A DNA stretch of 64,000 nt from Proteromonas lacertae (lineage: Eukaryota > Sar > Bigyra > Opalinata > Proteromonadidae). The notes under the pieces are model-generated. The model saw nothing but the letters and a program-made list of their open reading frames with translations, was not told the origin of the DNA and did no database searches. The position numbers were made by a program, and so were the translations under genes. Location: the NCBI GenBank assembly GCA_002245135.1, contig NGBS01000611.1:1-64000 (forward strand), in the 5' to 3' direction. Below are positions 24,161-34,606 of this stretch, piece after piece (position 1 is the stretch's first letter; each line of letters starts with the position of its first letter).

Positions 24161-24240
24161 TATTCAATGAAATAGAGAATGAAATTTAAAATCACTCAAC
24201 TGCTGTGTAATGATTGGTTTAAATCTTATGAAACGGCTCT
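24161..24240 (-). promoter_or_regulatory. Conserved PH-family promoter block (copy at PH2)
   Basis: Almost base-for-base the same as 43533-43612 and clearly related to 7634-7709, with the CCAAT-like AACCAATC (here GATTGGTT on the plus strand) and the CCGTTTCATAA element (here TTATGAAACGG). Confidence 0.6.
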
Positions 24241-24874
24241 TTTCAAAATAAAATAGAATTTTCATTTTTCATTCGTTTTACATTATTTCTGTGTAATCTA
24301 CACAAAAATGATAAATAATTAATTTAAATTGAATGTCTGGAATATTATTTACAATTATCTATTCTTTTTACTTCATCTGAATTTCATCAACTATTACCGT
24401 ATTACTTATATTTGTTTATTTGAAAGTAAATATGTAATATGTAATAGCAATTAAGGTGAAAAGAGAAGTTTCTTCTTTGATTTCACTTAATCAACTACTA
24501 TTTAATCAACTCCTGTAAATAATCAACTGGATTGTTCTATTAATAGAATAAACCATCCTTCCATTTCCTTAACTCCAAATTTTCAAATTAACATCGTTTA
24601 AATCAACAAATTAAATAAACACATTATATTAATTATGAATATGCTTTTATCTTTCATTTTCTCTCCATATCATATCTCTAATCTCTTTTTCAATAATCAC
24701 ACATCGTTTAACCATTACGAATTTCATTTAGATTGTACAGTATTATATAACCATGGTAATAACTTCGTTTCAACTGGTTAATTCTTCTTATTTTTGAATT
24801 TCATTTTCAAAAATTCAAACTTGTTTGTTTCAATTTAAATTTAAAAACTGTTTTACTCTTGATTAAGAAGTTTA
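24241..24874. other. Intergenic, no gene seen
   Basis: 634 bases of AT-rich sequence between two divergent genes. The first 60 bases are still shared with the PH3 upstream flank (TTCATTCGTTTTACATTATT). AAAACTGTTTTACTCTTGAT just before the BTB start resembles other proximal elements here. No coding potential found. Confidence 0.4.
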
Positions 24875-26989
24875 ATGAGTAGTATCGATAATAATATTGA
24901 TTGGTCGAACAATAATGTAGAGTTTGAAGGTTTTAATACTGGTGATGGGTATATATTTTTTAATAGTTATTCTTGTAGAATAATATTGGATTTAGTAACA
25001 TCTGGATATAGTGATATTAAATTTATAGTTGGTGAAAATGAAGTTCAAGCAGTTAAATCCATAATATGTATTAGGAATGAAGATCTTAAATCAATAATAA
25101 ATGAAAAATATCATTTAGGTCCAATAGAATTAGATGAAAGAGTAACAGAAAATGGATTTATAGAATTACTGAGATTCTATGGTGGAGGAATTGTAGTAAT
25201 AAATTCCTACAATGTAATTGATATATTAATTGTATGTTTGATTTATCATGTGGATATATTACTTGAAGCAGCAGAAAAGTATTTATCATTAATTCATTTA
25301 TAGTTATATATACAACCATTTCACTAATGATATGTTATTATCACTTATGTCATATATTTCATTCTTCAAAGGGTTAGAAAACTCTCAATTATATACATTA
25401 GTAAATACAACACTACAATATAGTAATTCATATATCATTAATTCAAGTATTTTATTCCAATTATATTAAATAGATAATTTGTTTAGTTTAAGTGCAGATT
25501 CATTAAAATACATCCTCTCAATTCCAAATCTATTATTTGAGAGTGAAAGTCGTTTGTTGTGTAGAATATTTGATTATTATAATCGAAATATAAAAGTGAA
25601 TGAAAAAGATGAAAATACAATGAAATCATTCAAATCAATATTAAATTTAGTTTCTTATAAATCAATAGATTTGTTAGAAATCCCAGCAGAATATCAACAG
25701 TTATTATTTAAATATGGCAAGTATTTTAATTTAAATAAAGAAAATGAAATTAAAAGAATATATATGAGTATAATTTAATTCATATTTATTATTTTGTTAT
25801 AGAGATTTTAGATGTAAAGAATATTCTATTAAACACAATATTATTGGAATGGTATATAAATAACGATCCATATTTATTATTATCTGAAGAAAGAAAGAGT
25901 TTATTACATAATATCGAGTTTACAGAAGATATAGGAATAATATTAAAAGGTGAAGAAATAAAATACAAAATAATGGTATTAATAATGATAATAGATTTGA
26001 ATATAACCTTTGATATATCCAAATATTCTCGTGTTTCGTTGGAATTAATAAATACTTATAAAAGTATATCTTCAGATTCAAATGATATGAAAGATGCAAT
26101 CTGTAAGTGTTTAACATTATTCACAAAAGATAAACAATCCAATGCAATTATCCTAAAGACAAAAGATAAAGAATTAATCTCAAAAATTAATGAATATCAA
26201 TCAATCACATCAAAGACTGATTTTGATACAACTGTTGAAGATATTAAAACAACACAAATATCATTAAAATGTATATCATCATCTCCAGCCAATAATAATA
26301 ATAAGATAGCTATACCATCTCCACCAAAACAATCACGATTATCAATAACTTCAACAACTTCACCATCTGTAAGAAGACATAGTGCAATGTATATGATGAG
26401 AAGTCCAAGGTTGTTTAGAGATAATAATAATGATATGGTTATGCCTAAAGGTAGTAATAGTGGTTTTACTATGAAATCACCAAGATTGTCAAACCCATTG
26501 TTTGATAATACTAGGTTTTATGCTTGTATTATTACATCACCAAAATATGATAGACAATCTCATTATATTAGATTATATGACAATAGTAAATACTCTATAT
26601 TTAAATTGACTTATAAAATAACTGGTGAAAAGAAAGTGGAGATTAAATATAAACATAAATATACTGAATTTAATAACTTCATTGCTATTTTCTTTAGTGT
26701 TGATAGTTATATATGTGAATGGAAAGGTGAGAATATTTATACATTTTATAATGAAAGTGATGAATATTTTACTTGTAATAATGGTGGATCTGTTACTCAA
26801 TTGAATAATATTCCACAGATTAAATCAGATTCAACATATCATGTTGTATATAAGAATAAATCAATTTCCATCAGTGTTAATGATGGTGAAATGATTCAGT
26901 TGTTTAGTAATATTGATGTTCCTGTATGTCCATGTATTTCATTGGATAATTATAGTTCGATTGAGTTAATGTCTATAACCGAAGAGTAA
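24875..26989 (+). CDS. BTB/BACK-domain protein with Ser-rich linker and C-terminal beta-rich domain
   Basis: Exons 24875-25446, 25474-25767 and 25803-26989; about 683 aa. BTB fold at about 45-140 (YSDIKFIVGENEV, then RNEDLKSII and the GGGIVVINSYNV strand-helix). A BACK-like helical region follows (LSADSLKYILSIPNLLFESE). Next is a disordered linker with three SPR/SPP-type phospho-motifs (RSPRLFRD, KSPRLSNP), then about 170 residues of alternating strands (YACIITSPKYD to SIELMSITE) of unknown fold. BTB proteins commonly serve as CUL3 adaptors; that is family knowledge, not shown here. A one-base shift near 25297 is required within the BTB-BACK junction. Confidence 0.7.
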
Positions 26990-27117
26990 ATATTTTTATT
27001 TTTGTTATTATTTGTTTGCAATACCAAATAATTTAATTATATATATATATATTTGAATTTTAAAACAATGTAAATAATAATAAGAAATGATATTTATTTT
27101 TTATTAACTTACATAAT

Positions 27118-28526
27118 TTATTCTGCTGGAGCTTCTTCTGGTGCTGGTGCTTCCTCTGCTGGTGCTTCTTCTGTTGGAGCTTCTGCTGCTGGTTCTTCAG
27201 CTGGTGCTTCCTCTGCTGGTGCTTCTTCAGCTGCTGGTTCTACTGGAGCTGGAGCTTCTTCTGCTGGAGCTTCTTCTGCTGGTTCTTCTGTTGCTGGAGC
27301 TTCTTCTGTTGCTGGAGCTTCTTCTGTTGCTGGAGCTTCTTCTGGTGCTGGTTCTTCTGTTGCTGGAGCTTCTTCTGCTGCTGGAGCTTCTTCTGCTGCT
27401 GGAGCTTCTTCTGCTGGTTGTTCCTCAGCTGGTGCTGGTTCTTCTGTTGCTGGAGCTTCCTCTGCTGGAGCTGGTTCTTCTGTTGCTGGAGCTTCTTCTG
27501 CTGCTGGTTGTTCTTCAGCTGGTGCTGGTTGTTCTTCAGCTGGTGCTGGTTGTTCTTCAGCTGGTGCTGGTTGTTCTTCAGCTGGTGCTGGTTGTTCTTC
27601 AGCTGGTGCTGGTTGTTCCTCTGCTGGAGCTGGTTCTTCTGTTGCTGGAGCTGGTTCTTCTGTTGCTGGAGCTTCTTCTGCTGCTGGTTGTTCTTCAGCT
27701 GGTGCTGGTTGTTCTTCAGCTGGTGCTGGTTGTTCTTCAGCTGGTGCTGGTTCTTCTGTTGCTGGAGCTTCCTCTGCTGGTGCTTCCTCTGCTGCTGGTG
27801 CTTCCTCTGCTGCTGGTGCTTCCTCTGCTGGTGCTGGTGCTTCCTCTGCTGGTGCTGGAGCTTCTTCTACTGGAGCTGGTGTTTCTTCAGCACCGTAGGA
27901 TGGTTGTGTTGATCTGTTGCATTGTATACATTGGAAATTACCTTGATATTTATAATAATTACTACCTCCTTCAATTGGATTTCCACAATAGTGACATTTG
28001 AAACAGTCTGGATGGATTTGACTACCATCACTTAACTTTACAATATTAGTTTCTATTGGTTTATTACATATTGAACACTTTGGAGCATAATGTTCGCAAT
28101 AATGTACTTTACAATAGAAAATTGGTGTATCTGGGTTGAAATCTGGTGGTTTGTAATATATACCTTCACTAAATTCAGCACCACAGTCATTACATTTGAA
28201 ACATTTCTTGTGATATGTTACACCATCTGCTAATGAATATACTCCCATTATAGCTTCGTGACATACACCACACTTTGGAGCAACTTGATCGCAGTAATGT
28301 TTCACACAATATCTTTTGCCCTATTTAATAAAGGATACTATTCATACATCATGCAAATATGATTGTTTCCCTCCTAATTCTTCTCCGTCTACTTCACATA
28401 CAAAGCATTCTGGATGGTATCGATCTTCACCGCACTTAACTCCAGTCTCGGTAATAACTTTATTGCATAATACACAGATGTCTATAAATATTGATATTAA
28501 AACAATATAATATAAATACCTGCCAT
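27118..28526 (-). CDS. Three-LIM-domain protein with PAEE-repeat tail
   Basis: Exons 28520-28526 (7 nt), 28348-28481 and 27118-28320; 447 aa. Three zinc-binding LIM domains fill the first 190 residues: CVLCNKVITETG..., CGVCHEAIMG... and CSICNKPIETN..., each with the paired C-x2-C / H-x2-C layout. The remaining 250 residues are a low-complexity tail of PAEEQPA, ATEEPAP and AEEAPA units with no hydrophobic core. LIM domains bind partners in actin-based adhesion and the cytoskeleton; the acidic Pro/Ala/Glu tail may be a flexible spacer. A first exon of seven bases (ATGGCAG) before a 38-nt intron is unusual. Confidence 0.88.
27121..27885 (-). repeat. Degenerate 12-24-bp repeats encoding the PAEE tail
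   Basis: Interleaved GAAGAA, GCTCCAGC and CAACCAGC units on the minus strand. A run of six near-identical AEEQPAP units (about 27500-27620) shows recent slippage. The opposite strand is open for 286 codons only because of this composition. Confidence 0.85.
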
Positions 28527-28738
28527 TCTTTTAATCAAAATAAGAAAAACGAAAGTTCGGTAAGCAGATTTATGTAACGATATTTTCGGGTCTAACTGTC
28601 ATTTCTGTTTAAAGAAAAAAAGTAACCACTTGAAAATTTAAAAAACACACCCATTTACAACATTTTGAAATAAAAGAACAAAATTATAATAAAATATCAA
28701 ATTTAACAATTCAATCACACAAAAATGAAAAAGTAATT

Positions 28739-29678
28739 CTACTTATCAACTTCATCATAATCTATTTTAAAAATATACAATAATAAATCAATATACATCC
28801 ATCTAAGAACCTTTTAATAATATCTTCATTAAGTAATTCATCAGCACTTGGTCTCATTCTTGGATTAAATTCTAACAGTCTGGCACATATATTTCTAATT
28901 GCTGGATTATAAATACTTGGAAATGAAACATTCGGTATCATTGAACCTCTGTGCTCTGTACACAAAACCATAGTATCAGTAAATGCAAATGAATGTGTAC
29001 ACATCACATACAATATACAGCCTAATGAAAACATATCAACTTTATTGTCATATGATTCATGTCTCATTATTTCAGGTGCTATATAATACTTTGAACCAAC
29101 AGATGATGTAGCAGTAGGATCTAGATTATCAACAACCTTAGAAAATCCAAAATCGCCAATGGCACAACGATTGTAATTGTCTATAAATATATTTTCTGGT
29201 TTTAAATCTCTATGAATGCAGTTTTTACTGTGAAGAAATGATAATCCATTTAATATATCAGTTAAAATACGTACTACAGCCTATTACATATGTAAATAAT
29301 GTTATATACATGTTCTGTCAACCATAATCTTCGTGTTTTACAACTATTAATTCTGTCTAACAAATCACCTTTTGCATAATATTTCATAACTAGTCGAATT
29401 TCACGGCCATGGATATATGCTTCTTTTAATTTTGCTATATTCGGATGTTCTCTGAACTTACCAAGTGTTGATGCCTATTATTATTACGAAATTATATTTT
29501 TATAATATAATAATACTTCTTCACGAGTTCTACGAAAATCATCATCTGTAAGTCTTGTTAAATCTACTATTTTCATTGCATATATTTTTGTCATTCCACT
29601 CGATGTTCTAAGCTGTACTTTATGTACTATTCCATAACTACCTTGACCCAATTGCTCTAATATTTGATATTCACTCAT
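28739..29678 (-). CDS. NEK-like Ser/Thr protein kinase
   Basis: Exons 29517-29678, 29310-29474, 28797-29280 and 28739-28761; 277 aa, essentially only the kinase domain. Seen: glycine loop LGQGSYGIVHKV, VAIK-type lysine in IYAMKI, catalytic loop HRDLKPEN, metal-binding DFGFSK, activation segment ending in GSKYYIAPE, then DMFSLGCILYVMC, close to the SLGC.LYEMC of NIMA-related kinases. All catalytic residues are present, so it should be active. It ends YDEVDK, like its paralogue at 30421 (YDEVPK). The two kinases flank an oppositely oriented membrane-protein gene. A TCAAGC element is at 29701. Confidence 0.85.
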
Positions 29679-29805
29679 AATTTTTAAAATGCAAAAAAAA
29701 TCAAGCTGAAAACTTGTGCTATTTTGAAACGTATATATTTTATAAATTAGAGAATAAAGCGTTTAAGACATTATTAACTTGAATTGAATATCAAAATCAC
29801 AAAAT

Positions 29806-30335
29806 ATGATTTTTGTTGATCCAGAGGATAGAAATGTAGGGTATCTTGAACCGAATATCACTTCAAACCTTGTTGTTAAGAAGTATCATACAGCTTTATA
29901 TAGATTAATGGGATTTGAAACTGTATTAATGATAATATTATATTTAATAATAGATTCTACTCACTGTATTGTTATTCACAGATACTTTAGCACTTATCCC
30001 ATCCTTAACAGTTTGTATTGGTCAGTATGTTATTTTACACTTGTTATATAAAGATATGGCGTTATTCTTTCACATTATGGTATTTAAATTATTATTACAT
30101 TCAATATTAGGCTGCACTGTTATCAGCTTTTAGAGTGTGCATTTACATAACTTTGATAATAGTGCATATTGTTGAAATGGTGAAGAATAAACTACCCAAA
30201 CAAACATTGCAATTAATATATATTTCTGTTGGTATAGAATCATTGTGTATAATAGTGTGTTTATATTCGACATGGAAAAATTACAAATTATACATTTTTC
30301 AAAAGAATACAGAATATGTGCCACTTGAAACTTAG
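29806..30335 (+). CDS. Small multi-pass membrane protein, unknown family
   Basis: Exons 29806-29922, 29954-30079 and 30111-30335, 155 aa, clean frame. Reading through the first GT-AG boundary would give a dead end, while splicing (31 nt each) yields four hydrophobic stretches: ILLTVLLFTDTLALIPSLTV, YVILHLLYKDMALFF, FRVCIYITLIIVHIV and ISVGIESLCIIVCLY. It ends with a short polar tail, EYVPLET. No motif allows a functional call. Confidence 0.6.
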
Positions 30336-30420
30336 GATATTTATTTTTGTATATTTTTTATTCTTTTTGTAATATTTAAAAAAACAAAATAATTTATATT
30401 TCATAATATTTATATTCTAT

Positions 30421-31296
30421 TTATTTTGGTACTTCATCATAACATCCATTCAAATACTTTCTAATAATAGGTCTTTGTAATACTTCATCAGCAGAAGGTC
30501 GATTTTGTGGATTATATTCCAACAAATCTTTACAAATATCTCTCAACTTCATATCATATATATCAGGGAAGGCTACATCAGGTATCATTGATCCTCTATG
30601 ATCTGAATATAATACAGTAACATCAGGAATAGCTTGAGTATGTGTACAAAGGACAAATAAAATACAACCTAAAGAAAACATATCTACTTTATTATCATAT
30701 TGTATATGTCTCACTATTTCAGGAGCTACATAATATAAGGATCCTACTAGTGACATTGCCATATGATCTGCACTTTCTACTATTTTTGATAAACCAAAAT
30801 CACCTATTACACATCTGTTGAAATTATCTATAAATATGTTTTCTGGTTTTAAATCTCTGTGAATACAGTTATGTTCATGTAAATAACTTAAACCAGTTAA
30901 TATATCTGTTAATATTCTTAATACAGCTTGCTCAGTAAACCACTTTCCTCTTGTTTTTAGATGATTTATTTTTTCTAAAAGATCACCCTTTGTATAATAT
31001 TTCATTACAACTCGTAATTCTTCATGGTCAGTGTTTACATTATAAGCATCAACAATCTTTGAAATATTTGGATGATCTCTAAATTTGCTTAATATTTTTA
31101 TCTAATAAATACATATTTCAATTTAATATACTTCTTCATTGGTTTTTATTCTCATTTCTTGACTTAAAGCTGACATATTTATTATTTTCATCGCATAAGT
31201 CTTTAGTTGTGTAGTATTTTTGTACTTTCGTTGTACTTTATAGACAGTACCGTAATTACCTTTCTGAATTTCTTCTAATATTTGATATTCTTCCAT
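30421..31296 (-). CDS. NEK-like Ser/Thr protein kinase (paralogue)
   Basis: Exons 31132-31296 and 30421-31101, 281 aa. Glycine loop IQKGNYGTVYKV, catalytic Lys in TYAMKI, HRDLKPENIF, DFGLSK, GSLYYVAPE and DMFSLGCILFVLC are all intact. It is clearly the sister of the 28739 kinase over its whole length, including the MIPDVAFPDIYD segment and the C-terminal YDEVPK. It has one intron where the sister has three; the first intron lies at the same place in both (after NEE / REE). ATCAAGCCGATTG, the same element as before the 7TM-RGS gene, lies about 35 bases upstream. Confidence 0.85.
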
Positions 31297-31417
31297 TTTA
31301 AAGCAAAATTAAAAAGTGAAGATCAAACAATCGGCTTGATTTGTTTATGTTTTTTAATTCTGTTAAAACGGAAATAAAGAACTAAATCAGAATAAATTAT
31401 GTTAAAAATATCTACAT

Positions 31418-32959
31418 TTATTCATCTTTTTCACTTTCAACCTCTACATCATCCAAGGCAGCTAGATCAAAATTATCAGCAGGAAATCTATATTTCTTTT
31501 CACTTGTAGCTTCTGCTTCCTTATTCTCTGATATTTTCTCATTCCATTCTTTCTCAGCCTTACTTAATTTCTTCAACTGTTTCTTTGCTATTGATACTTT
31601 TTCTTTTTCTAACTGTAATTGTTCTTTTTGAATTCTCATCTTATCACTCAACATTCTTCTTTCATTCTCTTCTTTTTCTATTTCATATTTTGACATTGTC
31701 TCATGTAATTCTTTTTCTTTCTCTTTTAATAGTTTCTTCTGAGATCTTATTAACCTTTCTCTCCTTTTTAGTTTTTCTTCACTTTTATTCAATTTTGCAT
31801 GCTTTATTTCAATATTCATTTGTTCATTCTCTAGATATGTTTGTGCTTCTGGTGGTAATTTCTTCTATGAATATATATGAATATATAAAAAATATATAAA
31901 ATATACTTTTAATTCATCATCTTCATCATCATAATCAACTTCTGGTTTAAGACTTCCACTATTATAATCATTATTTGATTTTGACGTATTTGTATTTGAA
32001 TGAACTGATGTATGAGTATTACTACTTTCATCAAATTCATTAGACGAAGATATTTCATCATTTACTTGTTGTTGTTGTTGTGGAGATTGTGATTGTTTTG
32101 GTTCATCTTTCAATAATTCTTCATCTATTTCATCATCTATATCATTATTATCATTTTGATTGGCTTGAGTTTGACTTGGTTTATTGGATATTGCTGAAGA
32201 ATTAAAAGATGGTGATGATAATGATTGTTGAGTTTGTGATGGTATTTGTGAAGTTGCTGTTGCTGTTGGAGATGCTGGTTGTGATTTAGAAGGAGATTTA
32301 TTGTTATTATTTTGTTGTTGTTGTTGTTGTTGAAGTTTATATAATTGTTGTTGTAATTGATGAATTTCTTTAATATATTGTTTATTTTCAGTTTCTAATC
32401 TATTTATTTGACTGAATCTTGGATCAAATTTGAGTGATCTGATTTCTTCTTTTGCTTCTTGTAATGAATATCTCAAATTCACTATTTGTGATCTTAATTT
32501 TGATATTATTGAACCATAATATCCATCATCTGGTTGACCTGGTGGATGCATGTTATTATCTATTTCTTGTCTTATTTCTGCTTGTGTCAGAGATTCTACC
32601 CACAAATTTCTTGCTTGTGTGAGCTTTAGTTGTTCTTTTAAGTGATTATTTTCTTGTTTCAGTGATATTATTCTTTGATACATTTCTTCAGGTTCTAGTC
32701 GAAATTTTGGTCGATCTAACCTCGATTTACTATTCAGAATAACATAGGATAAATACTTTATATCGCCATCCATATAAGGACTGGGTTTGGCTGATACAGA
32801 TCGAATTCTTCTAGGACTTCTAGCTGAACTACACTTTGCTATATACAATAAACAGGATAATCTAATACATGATGCTCTACTGTGAGTTCTACTACTGCCT
32901 TTAGGTTTCATAGGAACATATCTAACAGGAGATGAAGAAAATTCATCTAAAAAATTCAT
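31418..32959 (-). CDS. Coiled-coil protein, IQCE-like
   Basis: Exons 31907-32959 and 31418-31864, 499 aa, clean frame, 42-nt intron. A basic N-terminus (about 1-100) precedes EPEEMYQRIISLKQENNHL, then ISKLRSQIVNL and KQYIKEIHQLQQQL. The order and spacing of these helices resemble IQCE (EEMYDEIIELKK ... LKQRILKLE ... YYEEVHRLQ), a protein of the ciliary EVC complex; no IQ motif is evident. A Gln/Asn/Ser-rich disordered middle (polyQ near 32320) and a long charged C-terminal helix follow, ending EVESEKDE. The IQCE link is a pattern-level guess. Confidence 0.5.
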
Positions 32960-33079
32960 CTAAATAAAAATTGAAAAAAAACTGTTTTAAATGGAGCGAA
33001 AAAAAGAATTTTCAATAACCACAAAAGTAAAAAAAACTAAAAAAACAATGCAAATATATTAATTTAAGTATTTACTTAT

Positions 33080-33699
33080 CTATTTATTATTACTATTGTT
33101 AAAGTCATTAAAATCAGAAAAAGCTGTAGTTCCTGGCGTTCTAATTGAATCACTAGGTGAAGTTCCAAGCAAATAACTAGCAGCAGGTGGTGAAGAAGGA
33201 GGAAAATTAATAGTCAAAAGAGAAGGATCAAAAGGAGTAGCATAAGGCAATATAGAACTCATATTTTCATACTAATTATAATAAATAAATGTTTTATATA
33301 ATATATATACAGAGTTATTTTGTGGTATAGGTGTATGTGGAATTGGTTTTGATATAATTGGTGGAGTATGAAGTGGAGAAATTGATGGAAGACTATTGCT
33401 ATTATTATTATTATTATTATTATTAGAGATAGAAATGGAATGAATAAACTGTTGAAGATTATTATCTTGTTGTGTGTTATTATTATTATTATTATTATTT
33501 GGTATAGGAAGTGGTAAAGGAGGTGGTGGTATTTGTTGTTGCTGCTGTAAAGATGTATGAAATGACTGTAATTGTAACTGAGGAGGAATATTAGAAGATG
33601 ATTGCTGTTGATTATTATTAAGTAAATGTCTTTGATGGATTTTTTGTTTATATTTTATTGATTTTGTTATGTGTAATGTATATACTTTTGAAGATAGTG

Positions 33700-33750
<51 letters not shown>

Positions 33751-34472
33751 GCATTTGCCTTTTTATTTTTCTTTGAATGTGTTTTTCTCTCAATTTCTGT
33801 TTAGTTGTTGCTTGATTTTCATTATATTCATTTTTCATTTTTTCATTTTCTATGTTATTACTACTATCTATTGCTATTATTATTATTATCTACAGTAGTT
33901 GATGGTTGAGGATCATTATCTTTTATTTTATTTAAACAGTCCAAAATATGTGAATAAGCCGTTTGTAATATACTTACTTTATCACTCTTTGGTAGTTTTC
34001 CTCTTTTCTCTTCTAACTCTTTCTTTATTTCTAATATTAGGTTTTTGATTGTGGTGGTCCTTCGTCTTTCTATTGCTTTGTGTGTTTCTTTTGATTCTTC
34101 TTTTGTTCTTTTTCTATTACTATAATAAAGAATAATTATACTTCTTTGTTTGAGGAGTCTGTCTTATTACTGGCTGAGGGATAGGTTGCGGTGATAATTG
34201 CATAAGTTGATTTGTTTGATACTGTAAAAGCTAAAGTATAAAAAGATTAAAATAGAACAGAATATACCTCAGTAGTACTGGGGTTTCTAGATAATGAGAA
34301 TATTTGCCTTGGAAATAAAGACAAAGAATCGTTAAAATCCTGATATTGAGTTAAATCGGCTAAAGAATAAAAATTAAATGATACCAAGATTTGATGATGA
34401 TGTATTGAAGTAATGGCCATTCACAAAAGTTGGTGAAAGCTGAAAATTCGGGGTGACTGGCGTGTTATTCAT
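33080..34472 (-). CDS. bHLH transcription factor with polyQ/polyN regions
   Basis: Exons 34385-34472, 34268-34359, 34142-34230, 33311-34119 and 33080-33271; about 422 aa. The basic region and helix 1 read THKAIERRRTTTIKNLILEI, giving the H-x3-E-R-x-R pattern that contacts CANNTG E-boxes. The loop contains KLPKSDK and helix 2 reads VSILQTAYSHILDCL. The rest is low complexity: polyQ (about 33703-33750), QP, polyN and PPPP runs, with a final SPPAASYLLGTSPSD segment. One single-base shift near 33868, in an AAT-rich stretch after the bHLH, is needed. The 22-nt intron 34120-34141 is the shortest seen in the window. Confidence 0.75.
33703..33750 (-). repeat. CAA/CAG trinucleotide run (polyQ)
   Basis: About 16 consecutive Gln codons, nearly all CAA, inside the bHLH gene. 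This is likely length-polymorphic. Confidence 0.9.
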
Positions 34473-34606
34473 TAAAAAAAAACAATCCTAAAATTATAAC
34501 CGTTTCAGTTTCTGTTATATTTTTATTTTATTTTTATCTCCCTCAGAAAAACAATTTCAACTATCATACACTTCATGAAAAATGTTATAATGTAATACAA
34601 TTTCAT

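Noticed and set aside
27141-28001. 286-codon Leu-rich ORF on the plus strand
   Set aside because: It is the antisense of the PAEE repeats in the LIM gene; composition alone keeps it open.
28321-28338. GTATCCTTT inside the LIM intron as a U12 5' site
   Set aside because: It would leave an 18-nt intron; the 27-nt GT-AG intron is in frame and typical.
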